From contig DAOKZI010000001.1 in the NCBI GenBank assembly GCA_035325705.1, forward strand, positions 124,001 to 188,000: DNA of 64,000 bases, in the 5' to 3' direction. The number at the start of each line of letters is the position of its first letter. Positions within the stretch are counted from its first letter, which is position 1. Made by a program: the position numbers and the translations under genes. A model generated the notes under the pieces. That model worked only from the letters and a program-made list of their open reading frames with translations, was not told the DNA's origin and searched no databases. This stretch comes from Ga0077536 sp035325705. GTDB taxonomy: Bacteria; Pseudomonadota; Gammaproteobacteria; Ga0077536. Shown here one piece after another: positions 8,466 to 17,820 of this stretch.

Positions 8466-9071
8466 TCAAAGCTCGTGGAGCGAGAACGTGACGATCGGTG
8501 CGTCGCGGTGGGCGAAGACGCCGCCGCCGAGGTTGCGGAAGTAGCGTCCTAGCTCACGTCGATACCAGCGCGTGCTGCGCAGGTGGACCTCGCGATCGCT
8601 ACGCGAGCGATCGACGTTGTGCTGCCAGTCTTCACGCGTCATCGCGGAGAAATAGAGCAGGCCGCGACAGCGTGCGGCGAGACGTTCGATGCCGCGCAGC
8701 GCGTCCTTGCGATCGAGATACTGCAATACGTCGTGGCACAGCACGAGATCGTAGCGGCCGCGATCGAGATCGAGGATCGATTTATGCTGCCAGCCGTAAG
8801 TGCGACACGCGTATTCGCTGACGTCGATACCGGTGTAGCGCGCCTCGCGCCACAGTTTCTTCAGGGGCCGCATGAAGCGGCCCGTGCCCGCGCCGACGTC
8901 GAGAATCGAGCGCACCGGCCAGGCAAGAAAGGCCGCATAGGCGTGTATGAAACAGCACAGCGCCGCGCTGTCTTCGCTGCTCGCGATGCGCGTGCGACGG
9001 CGGCCGTAATAGCGTTCGAAATAGCCGCGATCGAAGGAGGCCGTAGAGGGCTCGGGTAAAAGTCGGGGCAT
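8466..9071 (-). CDS. class I SAM-dependent methyltransferase
   Basis: The 201-residue product has the SAM-binding motif ILDVGAGTGRF at residues 56-66, an acidic residue at the end of strand 2 (YTGIDVSEYA) and the motif YDLVLCHDVLQYL near 107, a methyltransferase type 11/12 fold. The substrate cannot be told. The N-terminal FDRGYFERYYG is often seen in small stand-alone methyltransferases. Its 3' end lies beside the repeat cluster, and its 5' end is divergent from the fimV-like gene. Confidence 0.85.
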   Translation of the reverse strand: MPRLLPEPSTASFDRGYFERYYGRRRTRIASSEDSAALCCFIHAYAAFLAWPVRSILDVGAGTGRFMRPLKKLWREARYTGIDVSEYACRTYGWQHKSILDLDRGRYDLVLCHDVLQYLDRKDALRGIERLAARCRGLLYFSAMTREDWQHNVDRSRSDREVHLRSTRWYRRELGRYFRNLGGGVFAHRDAPIVTFSLHEL

Positions 9072-9203
9072 GGCTGGCCGCTAAGTCTTTCGGATAACTC
9101 GTTGTAGCCGCTGAAAATCTCCGCCGCCGCGGCGGCGCTCGGAGAAAATGGCTAAGATTTTTGGGCACTTGCCGCTGGCCCGGCGGCGATTCCGGAGGTC
9201 CTC

Positions 9204-11048
9204 GTGAGCGCCACCGCCAGAACGATACTGCTGCTCGCCACCGTGCTGGCGCCGCCGCTGGCCCGGGCGCTCGGCCTCGGCAACCTCACCGGCAGCGGCG
9301 CCCTGGGCGCGCCGCTCGAGGCCTATGTTCCGCTCTATCTCGCACCCGCCGAGCACGCCACGCTGAAGAGCGTGGAGGTGCTGCCGGATGCCTTCGCGCG
9401 CGATGATGCAACGCCGCTCGCGGATCTCCTCGCGCGCATCGAGCGCGACGGTACGCGCAGCTACGTGCGCATCATCACCACCACACCGCTGCGCGTCGAG
9501 CGCTTGCGCTTTCGACTGCGCGTGAACACCACGCAGGCTGCGGTCGTCGGCCGCTATGCGCTGCGCGTCGCGGCAAGCTCGGCGAAGTCTTCCTTGGCGT
9601 CCGCTGCGCGAGGCAGCGCGCGTGGAAACGGAGCTCGAATTGTCGCACGTTCGCCCGCTTCCGTCGCCGTTCCGCCGCAAGCAGGGACCGGCCGTTACGG
9701 ACCCGTGCGTCACGGCGAATCGCTGTGGACGATCGCCAGACGCATTGCGCCCGACAGAGATCCGCACTCGACGATGCGCGCGCTGCATGCACTGAACCCC
9801 GAGGCCTTCGTCGGCAATGACATGAACCGCCTGCGCGTCGGCGTCACGCTCAGCTTGCCGGCAGACCTGTCGCGGGCGCGCGCGCAAGAGGACGAGGCGA
9901 TCGCGACGCGCAGCACCGAAGTCGCGTCGGACGCGGCGGACACCCGAACCACGACTGGCGATGAGCACGCCGATGCGACACCCGCTTCACCGCCGGCGAC
10001 TACGGACGCCCTCGATGCGCTGATGAGCGAGGAAGCGGCGAACTCGGATTCCGCGCGCGACGAAATGATAAACGAGCGCGCGGCGACGTCCTCGGATCCC
10101 GAAGGGACGACCGCCGTGCGAGCCGCGCCGCCTGAGGCTGCGCTCGCGCAGCGGCTGGCCGAGCTCGACGCGAAGTTCGCCGCGATCCGCGCGAAGTACG
10201 GCGAGTCGTCATCACCCGCAGCGACCGATACCGCCCCCTCTGCATCGTCGCCCGACGTGGAGCTCGCGCCCGCGCCGCAGGCGGCACCGCGCCTCGAGTC
10301 GGCGCTCGTCGCGAAACCGCAGGCGTCGCGCGCGCAAGCCGTAAAGTCCGCGCCGCCGCCGACGACGACGACGACGCCGCCGACCGACCGGAACCTGCCC
10401 GGCTGGCTGCTCGGCGGCCTCTTCGCCGGCCTGCTGCTCGCCGGCCTGCTCATCGCATGGCCGCGCGTGAACCGGCGGCTCGTCGCACGACGCACGCAGT
10501 CGACGGCGGCGGACTCGAGAGCTGCGGACGCCGACCGTCGCGCCGAAGTCGCGCGCAAGGCCGAGAACCGCGTGCGGCTCGAATCCGAGATCCAGGGTCT
10601 GCTGAAGCGCAAGCAGACGGCGATGCCGCCGGCACCGCCGCCGGCCGCTTCGGCGCCGCTCGCCGATACCACCACGCCGCCGCTTTCGCCCTTCGAGCAG
10701 ACGCTCGATGCACTTGCGGTCACGCAGGCGGGCGGTGTGCTCGAGCGCGATCGCGAGATCGCGATCGATGCCCACATCGCGCACGGCCGTTACGCCGAGG
10801 CGGAGACGCTGCTGCGCGAGGCCATCAAGGCGCATCCGCGCAACGTGCAGGCCAAGCTGCGCCTCGCCGAGGTCTACTACATCACCGAGAAGCTGGACGG
10901 CTTCGCGGCGGTCGCAGGCGATCTGAAAGCACAGCATCGCGGCGATCTCAGCGACGAGGAATGGCAGCGCCTGGTGCGCATGGGCAAAATCATCGCGCCG
11001 GATCTCGCCTTGTTCAGCGGGCCGAAGGCAGTGGGTAGACGCGCGTGA
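9204..11048 (+). CDS. fimV: FimV/HubP-family polar protein
   Basis: FimV proteins bind peptidoglycan at the cell pole and organise type IV pili, twitching and cAMP signalling. The 614-residue product starts at a GTG with the ribosome site GGAGGTC. It has a signal peptide (residues 1-23) and the N-terminal FimV domain (LGNLTGSGALGAPLEAYVPL). A LysM-like peptidoglycan-binding segment follows (about 170-220, VRHGESLWTIARR), then a long low-complexity Ala/Ser/Thr/Pro region. One transmembrane helix lies near 399-418, and the C-terminal cytoplasmic FimV domain has a TPR-like motif (about 515-600). It is shorter than the Pseudomonas protein. Presence of vfr four kilobases away fits the same regulatory circuit, though the two are not in an operon. 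Confidence 0.88.
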   Translation: MSATARTILLLATVLAPPLARALGLGNLTGSGALGAPLEAYVPLYLAPAEHATLKSVEVLPDAFARDDATPLADLLARIERDGTRSYVRIITTTPLRVERLRFRLRVNTTQAAVVGRYALRVAASSAKSSLASAARGSARGNGARIVARSPASVAVPPQAGTGRYGPVRHGESLWTIARRIAPDRDPHSTMRALHALNPEAFVGNDMNRLRVGVTLSLPADLSRARAQEDEAIATRSTEVASDAADTRTTTGDEHADATPASPPATTDALDALMSEEAANSDSARDEMINERAATSSDPEGTTAVRAAPPEAALAQRLAELDAKFAAIRAKYGESSSPAATDTAPSASSPDVELAPAPQAAPRLESALVAKPQASRAQAVKSAPPPTTTTTPPTDRNLPGWLLGGLFAGLLLAGLLIAWPRVNRRLVARRTQSTAADSRAADADRRAEVARKAENRVRLESEIQGLLKRKQTAMPPAPPPAASAPLADTTTPPLSPFEQTLDALAVTQAGGVLERDREIAIDAHIAHGRYAEAETLLREAIKAHPRNVQAKLRLAEVYYITEKLDGFAAVAGDLKAQHRGDLSDEEWQRLVRMGKIIAPDLALFSGPKAVGRRA

Positions 11049-11401
11049 GCGGATCCGTCGCTCGGCGCGCAGGACGGATCTCCACGCTGGCGCTGCTGTG
11101 CGCCTTGCACGCGGGCGTCCATGCGGCGCCGGTCGCCGCGCCGCGGGTCTTCGACGAGGCGGCGCTGGCCGCGCTCCTCGAGCACATCCGCGAATTCGAC
11201 GAAGCGATGCGTCAGGGTCTCGACCATTCCACCGCCGAGCTGCTGTCGCGCCTGCCGCGACTGTGGCACGAGCTACGGCGCTTGGAAGGCCGCCTGCAGC
11301 ACGCGCTGCCGGCGCTGCGCGAGCATCTCGAGGCGATCGAACGCGAACTGCACGAACGCAGACCGCCGCCGGCCCCCGCAGCCGGCACCGTCATGGTGTA
11401 A
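11045..11401 (+). CDS. small exported alpha-helical protein of unknown function
   Basis: This 118-residue protein starts at a GTG that overlaps the fimV stop codon by four bases, so it is translationally coupled. Residues 1-27 look like a signal peptide ending HAGVHAA. The rest is a Leu/Glu/Arg-rich amphipathic helix region (about 35-105) with a Pro-rich tail. No known family was recognised. Coupling to fimV suggests a periplasmic partner at the pole, which is inference only. Confidence 0.75.
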   Translation: MSGSVARRAGRISTLALLCALHAGVHAAPVAAPRVFDEAALAALLEHIREFDEAMRQGLDHSTAELLSRLPRLWHELRRLEGRLQHALPALREHLEAIERELHERRPPPAPAAGTVMV

Positions 11402-11417
11402 AGCGGCTCCAGATTTC

Positions 11418-11526
11418 GTAACCCGGGGTCGGGCGTTTCGGTGCGCTGAAGATCCCGGGTTCCGCTACGCTGCACCCGGGCTACGGAAACTCTCATTTTT
11501 CTCTGTGTTCTCGGTGTTCTCTGTGG
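11418..11526. repeat. type B REP pair followed by half of the CCACGGAG-type repeat
   Basis: A degraded type B unit (GTAACCCGGGG...) and an intact inverted unit (ATCCCGGGTTCCGCTACG...) occupy 11418-11485. At 11499-11526 lies TTCTCTGTGTTCTCGGTGTT..., a member of the same family as the inverted pair near 21.4 kb. The rest of the gap to 11635 shows nothing recognisable. Confidence 0.75.
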
Positions 11527-11635
11527 CAATGACCAATGCTCGTCCGGCGCAGGCGGTTGAATCTGGCGCCGGATCCCGGAACAGCAACTACGAGGACTTC
11601 GTGGCCGGGATGCGGCGCGCGGCGCGAACCGAAGC

Positions 11636-12256
11636 TCAGAGCGGCTTCACCGCCATGCCTTCGTAAACGCAGGCCAGCGCTTTCGGCAGGCCGTCGAGGT
11701 AGGTGACGTCGAGGCGTTTCAGATCGAAGCCCGCGGCGACGAGCGCGGCGTCGACTTCGCGGTCGGTGCGGCAGCCGTCGATGAAGAAGCGCTGTAGACG
11801 GGCGACGCGCCGCTGCCACTTCAGCACCGCTGCCTCGCGGCTCGGACCCGGCTCGGCAAAGAACAGGCGGCCGCCCGGCTTCAGCGCGCGCGCGATCTCT
11901 CCGACGACGCATTCGAGATCGACGACGCAGCACAAGGCGAAGCTCGTGACGACGCAGTCGAAGCTGCCGTCCTTCACGGGCAGCGCTTCGCCGCGGCCTT
12001 CGCGGACATCGACAGGAAACGGCAGATGACGCAGCCGGCGGCGCAGCCGCGCATTGAAGCGCGCATTGGGATCGACCGTGGTCAGCGACGTGACGTCCTG
12101 ATGATAGAACGGCAAGGTCGCGCCGAGACCGATGCCGATCTCGAGCACATGACCCGTGGCGTACTCGACCGTGCGCTGGCGCACGAGCTCCATGCTCGCG
12201 ACGCGCTCGCTGAAGCCGAGTAGCTGCGGCAAGACGTATGCGCGATAGAAACCCAT
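11636..12256 (-). CDS. class I SAM-dependent methyltransferase (UbiE/Coq5-like fold)
   Basis: The 206-residue product has motif I VLEIGIGLGATL at residues 37-48, the acidic strand-2 end TTVDPNARF, and a motif GEALPVKDGSFDCVV followed by LKPGGRLFFAEPG, characteristic of methyltransferase type 11 proteins. Similar stand-alone proteins are annotated only as class I methyltransferases. The start at ATG 12256 (MGFYRAYVLPQLL) is chosen from family resemblance; an in-frame ATG at 12322 would overlap the preceding gene by 37 bases. It follows the Sel1 gene on the same strand and may share its transcript. Confidence 0.8.
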   Translation of the reverse strand: MGFYRAYVLPQLLGFSERVASMELVRQRTVEYATGHVLEIGIGLGATLPFYHQDVTSLTTVDPNARFNARLRRRLRHLPFPVDVREGRGEALPVKDGSFDCVVTSFALCCVVDLECVVGEIARALKPGGRLFFAEPGPSREAAVLKWQRRVARLQRFFIDGCRTDREVDAALVAAGFDLKRLDVTYLDGLPKALACVYEGMAVKPL

Positions 12257-12285
12257 GTCGGATCGGGAAGCCGGCGGCGGCAGGT

Positions 12286-13533
12286 TCAGCCGACTTGCCG
12301 CGAGCACGCGTGCCGGATGCATGAGAAGCTGCCGTCGTCGAATGAAAGGGAAGCGTGCAGCGCGCGGTGTGCCGCGGGCGAGGCGGCGCCCTGCGGCTCG
12401 CGCGCAGGCGCCGCGTCTTCCGGCATCGGCAGGCCGGCGTCGCGATAAATCGCGCGCAGGCGTTCGGCCGCCTGCGGATGGCCTTGGCGTGCCGCCGCGC
12501 GATACCAGGTCACCGCTTCGGCTTCGTCGGGCAGCACGCCTTCGCCGCGCTCGTAGCGCGCGCCGAGCAGATACTGCGCTTCGGCATAGCCGCCCGAGGC
12601 CGCGCGCTGCAGCCAGGCGAGCGCGCTCGCGTTGTCCTCGGCGCCGTTGCTCATCGTCATCAGCAACTGCGCGAGCAGATACTGCGCCTCGGCGTTGCCT
12701 CCGTTGGCTTCCGCCTCGAGCACGGGCCGCGCCTCGGCCGGCTTGCCCGCAGCGAGCAGCTCCTTCGCGGTCGCGAGGCCGTGTCCCGACACCGGCGCCG
12801 CGCCGCTCGGCGGCGGCGTAGGCGCAGTGCCGCCGCGCGGCAAATGCAGGGGCGGCGGCGCGGGCGGCAGCGAGCCGGCATCGGCGATGCGGATGCCGTG
12901 GCGGCGCGCGAGCTGCATCGCATTCAGCTCGTCCTGCGAATACTCGGCGGGTGGGGTGCCGACCTCATAAACGGAATCGGTGCCCGTGGACTGCGCGGAA
13001 GGCGGCGCCGGGATCGCAGGTGCCGCCACCGGCGGCGGCGCCTCACCGCCGGCAGCGGCCGGCGCGGGCGTCGCGCGCGGCTTCGCATTCACTTCTTCCG
13101 GCGGCGGCACGAGGCCGGCGGCGCGGTAGAACTCGGCGACGTTCTTCTGCGCCATCGCATGACCCTGCTTGGCGGCCTCGCGGTAATAGGTGAAAGCCCA
13201 ATCGTCGTCCTGCGGCACGCCTTCGCCGAGCAGGTACATGTTGCCGAGGTTGTACTGCGCATCCGCGTTGCCGCGTGCGGCAGCCTGCTCGTAGAGCATC
13301 GCCGCGCGCGTCGCATCGCGCGGCACGCCGCGGCCTTCCTGATAGAGCGTGGCGAGCTTGGTGATCGCGACGGCGTCGCCGCGACCGGCGAGCTCGTCGA
13401 GCTGCGGAACCGCCGCCGCGTAGTCGCCCCGCTCCAGGGCGGCGAGCGCACCGGCGAGATCGGCCGCGAACAGCGGCGAGGCCTCGAGCAGCGCGAACAA
13501 GCTCAGCGCACCGAGCAGCGGCCGAACACGCAT
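12286..13533 (-). CDS. exported Sel1-repeat protein
   Basis: The 415-residue product has a signal peptide (MRVRPLLGALSLFALLEASP) and Sel1-type TPR repeats in two blocks. The first is at about 45-135, with GDAVAITKLATLYQEGRGVP and ADAQYNLGNMYLLGEGVP. The second is at about 270-370, with AEAQYLLGARYERGEGVLP. A Pro/Ala-rich linker separates them. Sel1 proteins act as scaffolds for protein contacts in the periplasm or outer membrane. The start at 13533 is chosen for the signal peptide, although no good ribosome site is visible and longer in-frame starts exist. Confidence 0.78.
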   Translation of the reverse strand: MRVRPLLGALSLFALLEASPLFAADLAGALAALERGDYAAAVPQLDELAGRGDAVAITKLATLYQEGRGVPRDATRAAMLYEQAAARGNADAQYNLGNMYLLGEGVPQDDDWAFTYYREAAKQGHAMAQKNVAEFYRAAGLVPPPEEVNAKPRATPAPAAAGGEAPPPVAAPAIPAPPSAQSTGTDSVYEVGTPPAEYSQDELNAMQLARRHGIRIADAGSLPPAPPPLHLPRGGTAPTPPPSGAAPVSGHGLATAKELLAAGKPAEARPVLEAEANGGNAEAQYLLAQLLMTMSNGAEDNASALAWLQRAASGGYAEAQYLLGARYERGEGVLPDEAEAVTWYRAAARQGHPQAAERLRAIYRDAGLPMPEDAAPAREPQGAASPAAHRALHASLSFDDGSFSCIRHACSRQVG

Positions 13534-13778
13534 ACTGCGTCGGGAGGATCGGCGGCGCGAAGGCTTGTTCACGGGCTCGGGACGAGATCCGGCATTGATC
13601 AGATGCGGCGCAGTATATTGGGGTCGTGGTGGATTCGTCATCAACATGATGCGGTGCTGTTCCCATTTCGCGACGATTCGCCCCGTCTTTGTGCAAACCG
13701 CGAGCAGAGCTGACGCAAAAGCGTAACGCGTGCGGCTCAAACTTCCCGTCGGCCCCAAGAGCGGCGGAGCTACCTGCG

Positions 13779-13982
13779 ATGACGGACAGCGGCTTTGACT
13801 CGAACGCGGCGCGATTACGCCTCGCGCTGCTGTGTGAAATCGAATGGCTGGAGGAGATGCGAAGAGCGCATCGCGGCTCGGCGGAAAGCGACGAGGCGTT
13901 CGCCGTGCTCGAGGTCGCGGTCGAGGCGGCGCTGCGGCGGCGGCGCGGGCAGTTTGCGGCGCTCGCTGCCGCGGCCGAGTAG
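13779..13982 (+). CDS. small hypothetical helical protein
   Basis: A 67-residue frame starting at ATG 13779 with GGAG nine bases upstream. The product is rich in Ala, Arg, Glu and Leu and is predicted by eye to be mostly helical. It is not recognised. It runs convergently into vfr, leaving only 13 bases between the stop codons. Confidence 0.5.
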   Translation: MTDSGFDSNAARLRLALLCEIEWLEEMRRAHRGSAESDEAFAVLEVAVEAALRRRRGQFAALAAAAE

Positions 13983-13995
13983 CGGTCGCCGCCGC

Positions 13996-14664
13996 TCAGA
14001 CCACGGCGACGCGCCGGGGTAGCTGCTGCTGCGGCCGGATGCCGACCAGCACGATGTTCTTGCCCGCGACGCTGACCTGCTTCTGGTCTTCCATTTCCTT
14101 CAGCACCTTGCCGACCATCTCGCGCGAGCAGCCGACGAGGCGGGCGAGCTCCTGACGCGTGACGCGCACCTGCATGCCGTCCGGATGCGTCATCGCGTCC
14201 GGCTGCTCGCAGAGGTCGAGCAGCGTACGGGCGACGCGCCCGTAGACGTCCATGAAAGCGAGATCACCGAGCTTGCGATTGGTCGCACGCAAACGACGCG
14301 CGATCTGCGCCGTCATGCACACGAGCAGGCGCGGATACAGATCGCCGAGCTGCTTCAGGCGCACATAGCTGATCTGGGCGATTTCGCATTCGCTCTTGGC
14401 GCGCACCAGCGCAGAGCGGCTTTCGTCTTCGCTGAACAGGCCGATTTCGCCGAAGAATTCGCCCGCGTTGAGATAGGCGAGCACGATCTCGTGCCCCTTG
14501 TCGTCCTCGAGCAGCACCGTGACCGAACCCGCGACGATGTAGAACAGCTCGCCTGCGCGATCGCCCTGGCGGATGATCGCGGATTTCGCCGGATAGCGAC
14601 GGCGATGGCACTGCGCGAGAAAGGACTGGATGCAGTCGCTTGCGTCGAGGAGATCGAAGGCCAT
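13996..14664 (-). CDS. vfr: CRP-family transcriptional regulator, Vfr orthologue
   Basis: Vfr is the cAMP-responsive global regulator of virulence, twitching and secretion genes in pseudomonads. The 222-residue product carries HCHRRRYPAKS near residue 20 and the cAMP pocket GEFFGEIGLF at 68-77 followed by SRSALVRAK. The linker is KLGDLAFMDVYGRVARTLLDL, with the motif EQPDAMTHPDGMQ. The helix-turn-helix TRQELARLVGCSREMVGKVL lies at 169-188. These stretches are nearly those of Pseudomonas Vfr. ATG 14664 is chosen to match the family N-terminus. A palindromic site lies about 100 bases upstream, suggesting autoregulation. Confidence 0.92.
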   Translation of the reverse strand: MAFDLLDASDCIQSFLAQCHRRRYPAKSAIIRQGDRAGELFYIVAGSVTVLLEDDKGHEIVLAYLNAGEFFGEIGLFSEDESRSALVRAKSECEIAQISYVRLKQLGDLYPRLLVCMTAQIARRLRATNRKLGDLAFMDVYGRVARTLLDLCEQPDAMTHPDGMQVRVTRQELARLVGCSREMVGKVLKEMEDQKQVSVAGKNIVLVGIRPQQQLPRRVAVV

Positions 14665-14709
14665 AACTGTCGCCCGGCCGCAGCCGGCCTTTCCTTGTTG
14701 GTCGTTCCT

Positions 14710-14715
14710 TATATA
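14710..14715 (-). promoter_or_regulatory. candidate -10 box of vfr
   Basis: TATATA lies 46 bases upstream of the vfr start codon in an otherwise GC-rich stretch. No clear -35 element is present, which is common for activator-dependent promoters. Confidence 0.4.
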
Positions 14716-14766
14716 GCCCGTGCGCACGGCGCGCGATAGCGGGGCTTGCGGCACCCGTTACCGCAA

Positions 14767-14782
14767 CGTGAGGAAGTTCACG
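14767..14782. promoter_or_regulatory. CRP/Vfr-type binding palindrome upstream of vfr
   Basis: The sequence CGTGAGGAAGTTCACG is GTGA-N6-TCAC in both directions, matching the core of the CRP/Vfr consensus TGTGA-N6-TCACA except for the outermost base on each side. Its centre is about 110 bases upstream of the vfr ATG and roughly 70 bases upstream of the start point implied by the candidate -10 box. That is a usual class I activator position. Confidence 0.6.
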
Positions 14783-14804
14783 ATTTCATGCCTTGAAATC
14801 GCCC

Positions 14805-15428
14805 TCAGCGCGAGATCGTATTAGCGTCCGCCGTGCCCGCGCGCTTGAGCGGCTGCAAGCGTATCCACTGCTTCGCGTCGGGCGCGTATCGAAAATGTCG
14901 TTTTTCGAGCGCGGCAGCGCCTGCGATCTTCACGTCGAAGGATCGAATCAGCATGCCGGCATTGAGGACGAGCGCATCGCCGCCCGCGTAGCCCTCGGCC
15001 AGCGCCGGATCGAGCTCGGGCAGCGGCCAGGGCTCGAGCAGACGACCGTTCCATTCGAAGCGCACGAGCCGTGGCGCCTGCCGGCCGCCGTCCTGCACCA
15101 GACCGACGATGATCTCGAAGCGTCCATCGCCATCGAGATCGAACTGCCAGCAGCCGGCGGCGCCCTCCTCGGCCGGCACCGCGAGACGCGTGAGCACCAA
15201 GGGCCCGTCGGCGACGGTGATCTCGACGCCGAGGCCGCCCTCGGCGCCGGCATCCGCGGCGTCGATCGCGAGCTTCCCGGCGTCGAAGCGGCACAGCTCG
15301 CGGGCGGCGGCCGGGGTCGCGGCCAAAAGCAGGGCGGCGGACAGCAGGACCGCGCGCGATTGCCGGGGTCGGGCGCGATGTCCGCCTTGAACGCGATGTC
15401 CGCCTTGAATTCGTGTATTCGAGGCCAT
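14805..15428 (-). CDS. exported protein with a VCBS/FG-GAP-like beta motif, function unknown
   Basis: The frame encodes 207 residues with an unusually long, charged start, then a signal-peptide core (RAVLLSAALLLAATPAAARE) and a secreted domain. That domain contains FDLDGDGRFEIIVGLV, a calcium-loop-like motif of the VCBS/FG-GAP type. No specific family was recognised. ATG 15428 is the first good start, but it lies inside the groES promoter region. The segment before the signal peptide is a tandem 18-base duplication translated as QGGHR repeats, so the true start may be further in. The gene is divergent from groES and precedes vfr on the same strand. Confidence 0.65.
   Translation of the reverse strand: MASNTRIQGGHRVQGGHRARPRQSRAVLLSAALLLAATPAAARELCRFDAGKLAIDAADAGAEGGLGVEITVADGPLVLTRLAVPAEEGAAGCWQFDLDGDGRFEIIVGLVQDGGRQAPRLVRFEWNGRLLEPWPLPELDPALAEGYAGGDALVLNAGMLIRSFDVKIAGAAALEKRHFRYAPDAKQWIRLQPLKRAGTADANTISR
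15375..15410. repeat. 18-base tandem duplication carrying two CTTGAA boxes
   Basis: GCGATGTCCGCCTTGAAC (15375-15392) is followed at once by the same sequence with one change at the last base (15393-15410). Each copy contains CTTGAA, the sigma-32 -35 core. The duplication is in frame with the divergent gene. Confidence 0.85.
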
Positions 15429-15430
15429 AT
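15404..15430 (+). promoter_or_regulatory. sigma-32-type heat-shock promoter for groES
   Basis: CTTGAA at 15404-15409 is followed after 13 bases by GGCCATAT at 15423-15430, which matches six of eight positions of the sigma-32 -10 consensus CCCCATNT. It lies just upstream of the CIRCE element and about 90 bases before the groES start. Confidence 0.6.
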
Positions 15431-15433
15431 GAT

Positions 15434-15460
15434 TTGGCACTGCTCGCCGGAGAGTGCTAA
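15434..15460. promoter_or_regulatory. CIRCE operator (HrcA binding site)
   Basis: TTGGCACTG, nine spacer bases and GAGTGCTAA form the 9-9-9 CIRCE arrangement (consensus TTAGCACTC-N9-GAGTGCTAA). The right arm is exact and the left arm has two mismatches. It sits 62 bases upstream of groES, immediately downstream of the sigma-32-like promoter, where HrcA repression would be expected. Confidence 0.88.
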
Positions 15461-15521
15461 TAACACTCTCGTTATTTCAATAAATTCATCAAATTATCTG
15501 TCTTCAAGGAGAAGAAAGACC

Positions 15522-15809
15522 ATGAAGATTCGTCCTTTGCATGACCGCGTGATCGTCAAGCGCCTGGAAGAAGAGAAAACCTCCCCGGGCGGCATCGTGA
15601 TCCCCGACTCGGCCGCAGAGAAGCCCATCCGTGGTGAAGTCGTCGCCGTCGGCAATGGCAAGGTCCTCGACAACGGCCAGGTCCGCATGCTGGACCTCAA
15701 GGTGGGCGAGAAGGTGCTGTTCGGCAAGTACTCCGGTACGGAGGTGAAGGTCGACGGCGTCGAATACCTCGTGATGCGCGAGGACGACATCATGGCGGTG
15801 CTGGCCTGA
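15522..15809 (+). CDS. groES: co-chaperonin GroES
   Basis: The 95-residue product is the 10 kDa lid of the GroEL folding chamber. It starts MKIRPLHDRVIVKRLEEE and contains the mobile loop KTSPGGIVIPDSAAEKP near residues 19-35, then GKYSGTEVKVDGVEYLVMREDDIMAVL at the end. The ATG is preceded by AAGGAG at 15506-15511. It is the first gene of the groES-groEL operon under CIRCE and a heat-shock-like promoter. Confidence 0.97.
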   Translation: MKIRPLHDRVIVKRLEEEKTSPGGIVIPDSAAEKPIRGEVVAVGNGKVLDNGQVRMLDLKVGEKVLFGKYSGTEVKVDGVEYLVMREDDIMAVLA

Positions 15810-15866
15810 GCCCCCGCTATCTAGAACAAACATCGCCCAACGAAATCGTTCAGGAGCATACGAACC

Positions 15867-17513
<1,647 letters not shown>

Positions 17514-17516
17514 GCC

Positions 17517-17624
17517 CTCGCGCGACGTTCCGCTCCGAAAGCCCCGCTCTGCGCCTTGTTGAGCGCGTCGAGCTCGGCGAGCTCGATCTCGCGCGACGTT
17601 CCGCTCCGAAAGCCCCGCTCTGCG
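17517..17624. repeat. 37-base direct repeat flanking a 34-base spacer after groEL
   Basis: The sequence starting CTCGCGCGACGTTCCGCTCC occurs at 17517-17553 and again, identically, at 17588-17624. The second copy runs directly into the right arm of the terminator, whereas the first copy lacks that arm. Confidence 0.9.
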
Positions 17625-17637
17625 GGGCTTTCTTTTT
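17609..17637 (+). terminator. intrinsic terminator of groESL
   Basis: AAAGCCCCGC, loop TCT, GCGGGGCTTT gives a perfect 10-bp stem followed by CTTTTT. This is the strongest intrinsic terminator in the window. Confidence 0.93.
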
Positions 17638-17820
17638 CTGCCCCGCCCCTCGTTTGGCAGCAGCCATCGCCGTCTGCTAGTCGCTTAAAGCCCCGGCGAG
17701 CGCTATGGCAAGCTCCTTGCTGGGCCTGCGATGACGGCGCACGCACGACGCCTTTCAAGGCGTCTGCCGCCGGCGCCGATAGCGCTACTGCAGGCGTGAC
17801 CCGGAAAGCGAGGTGCACAG

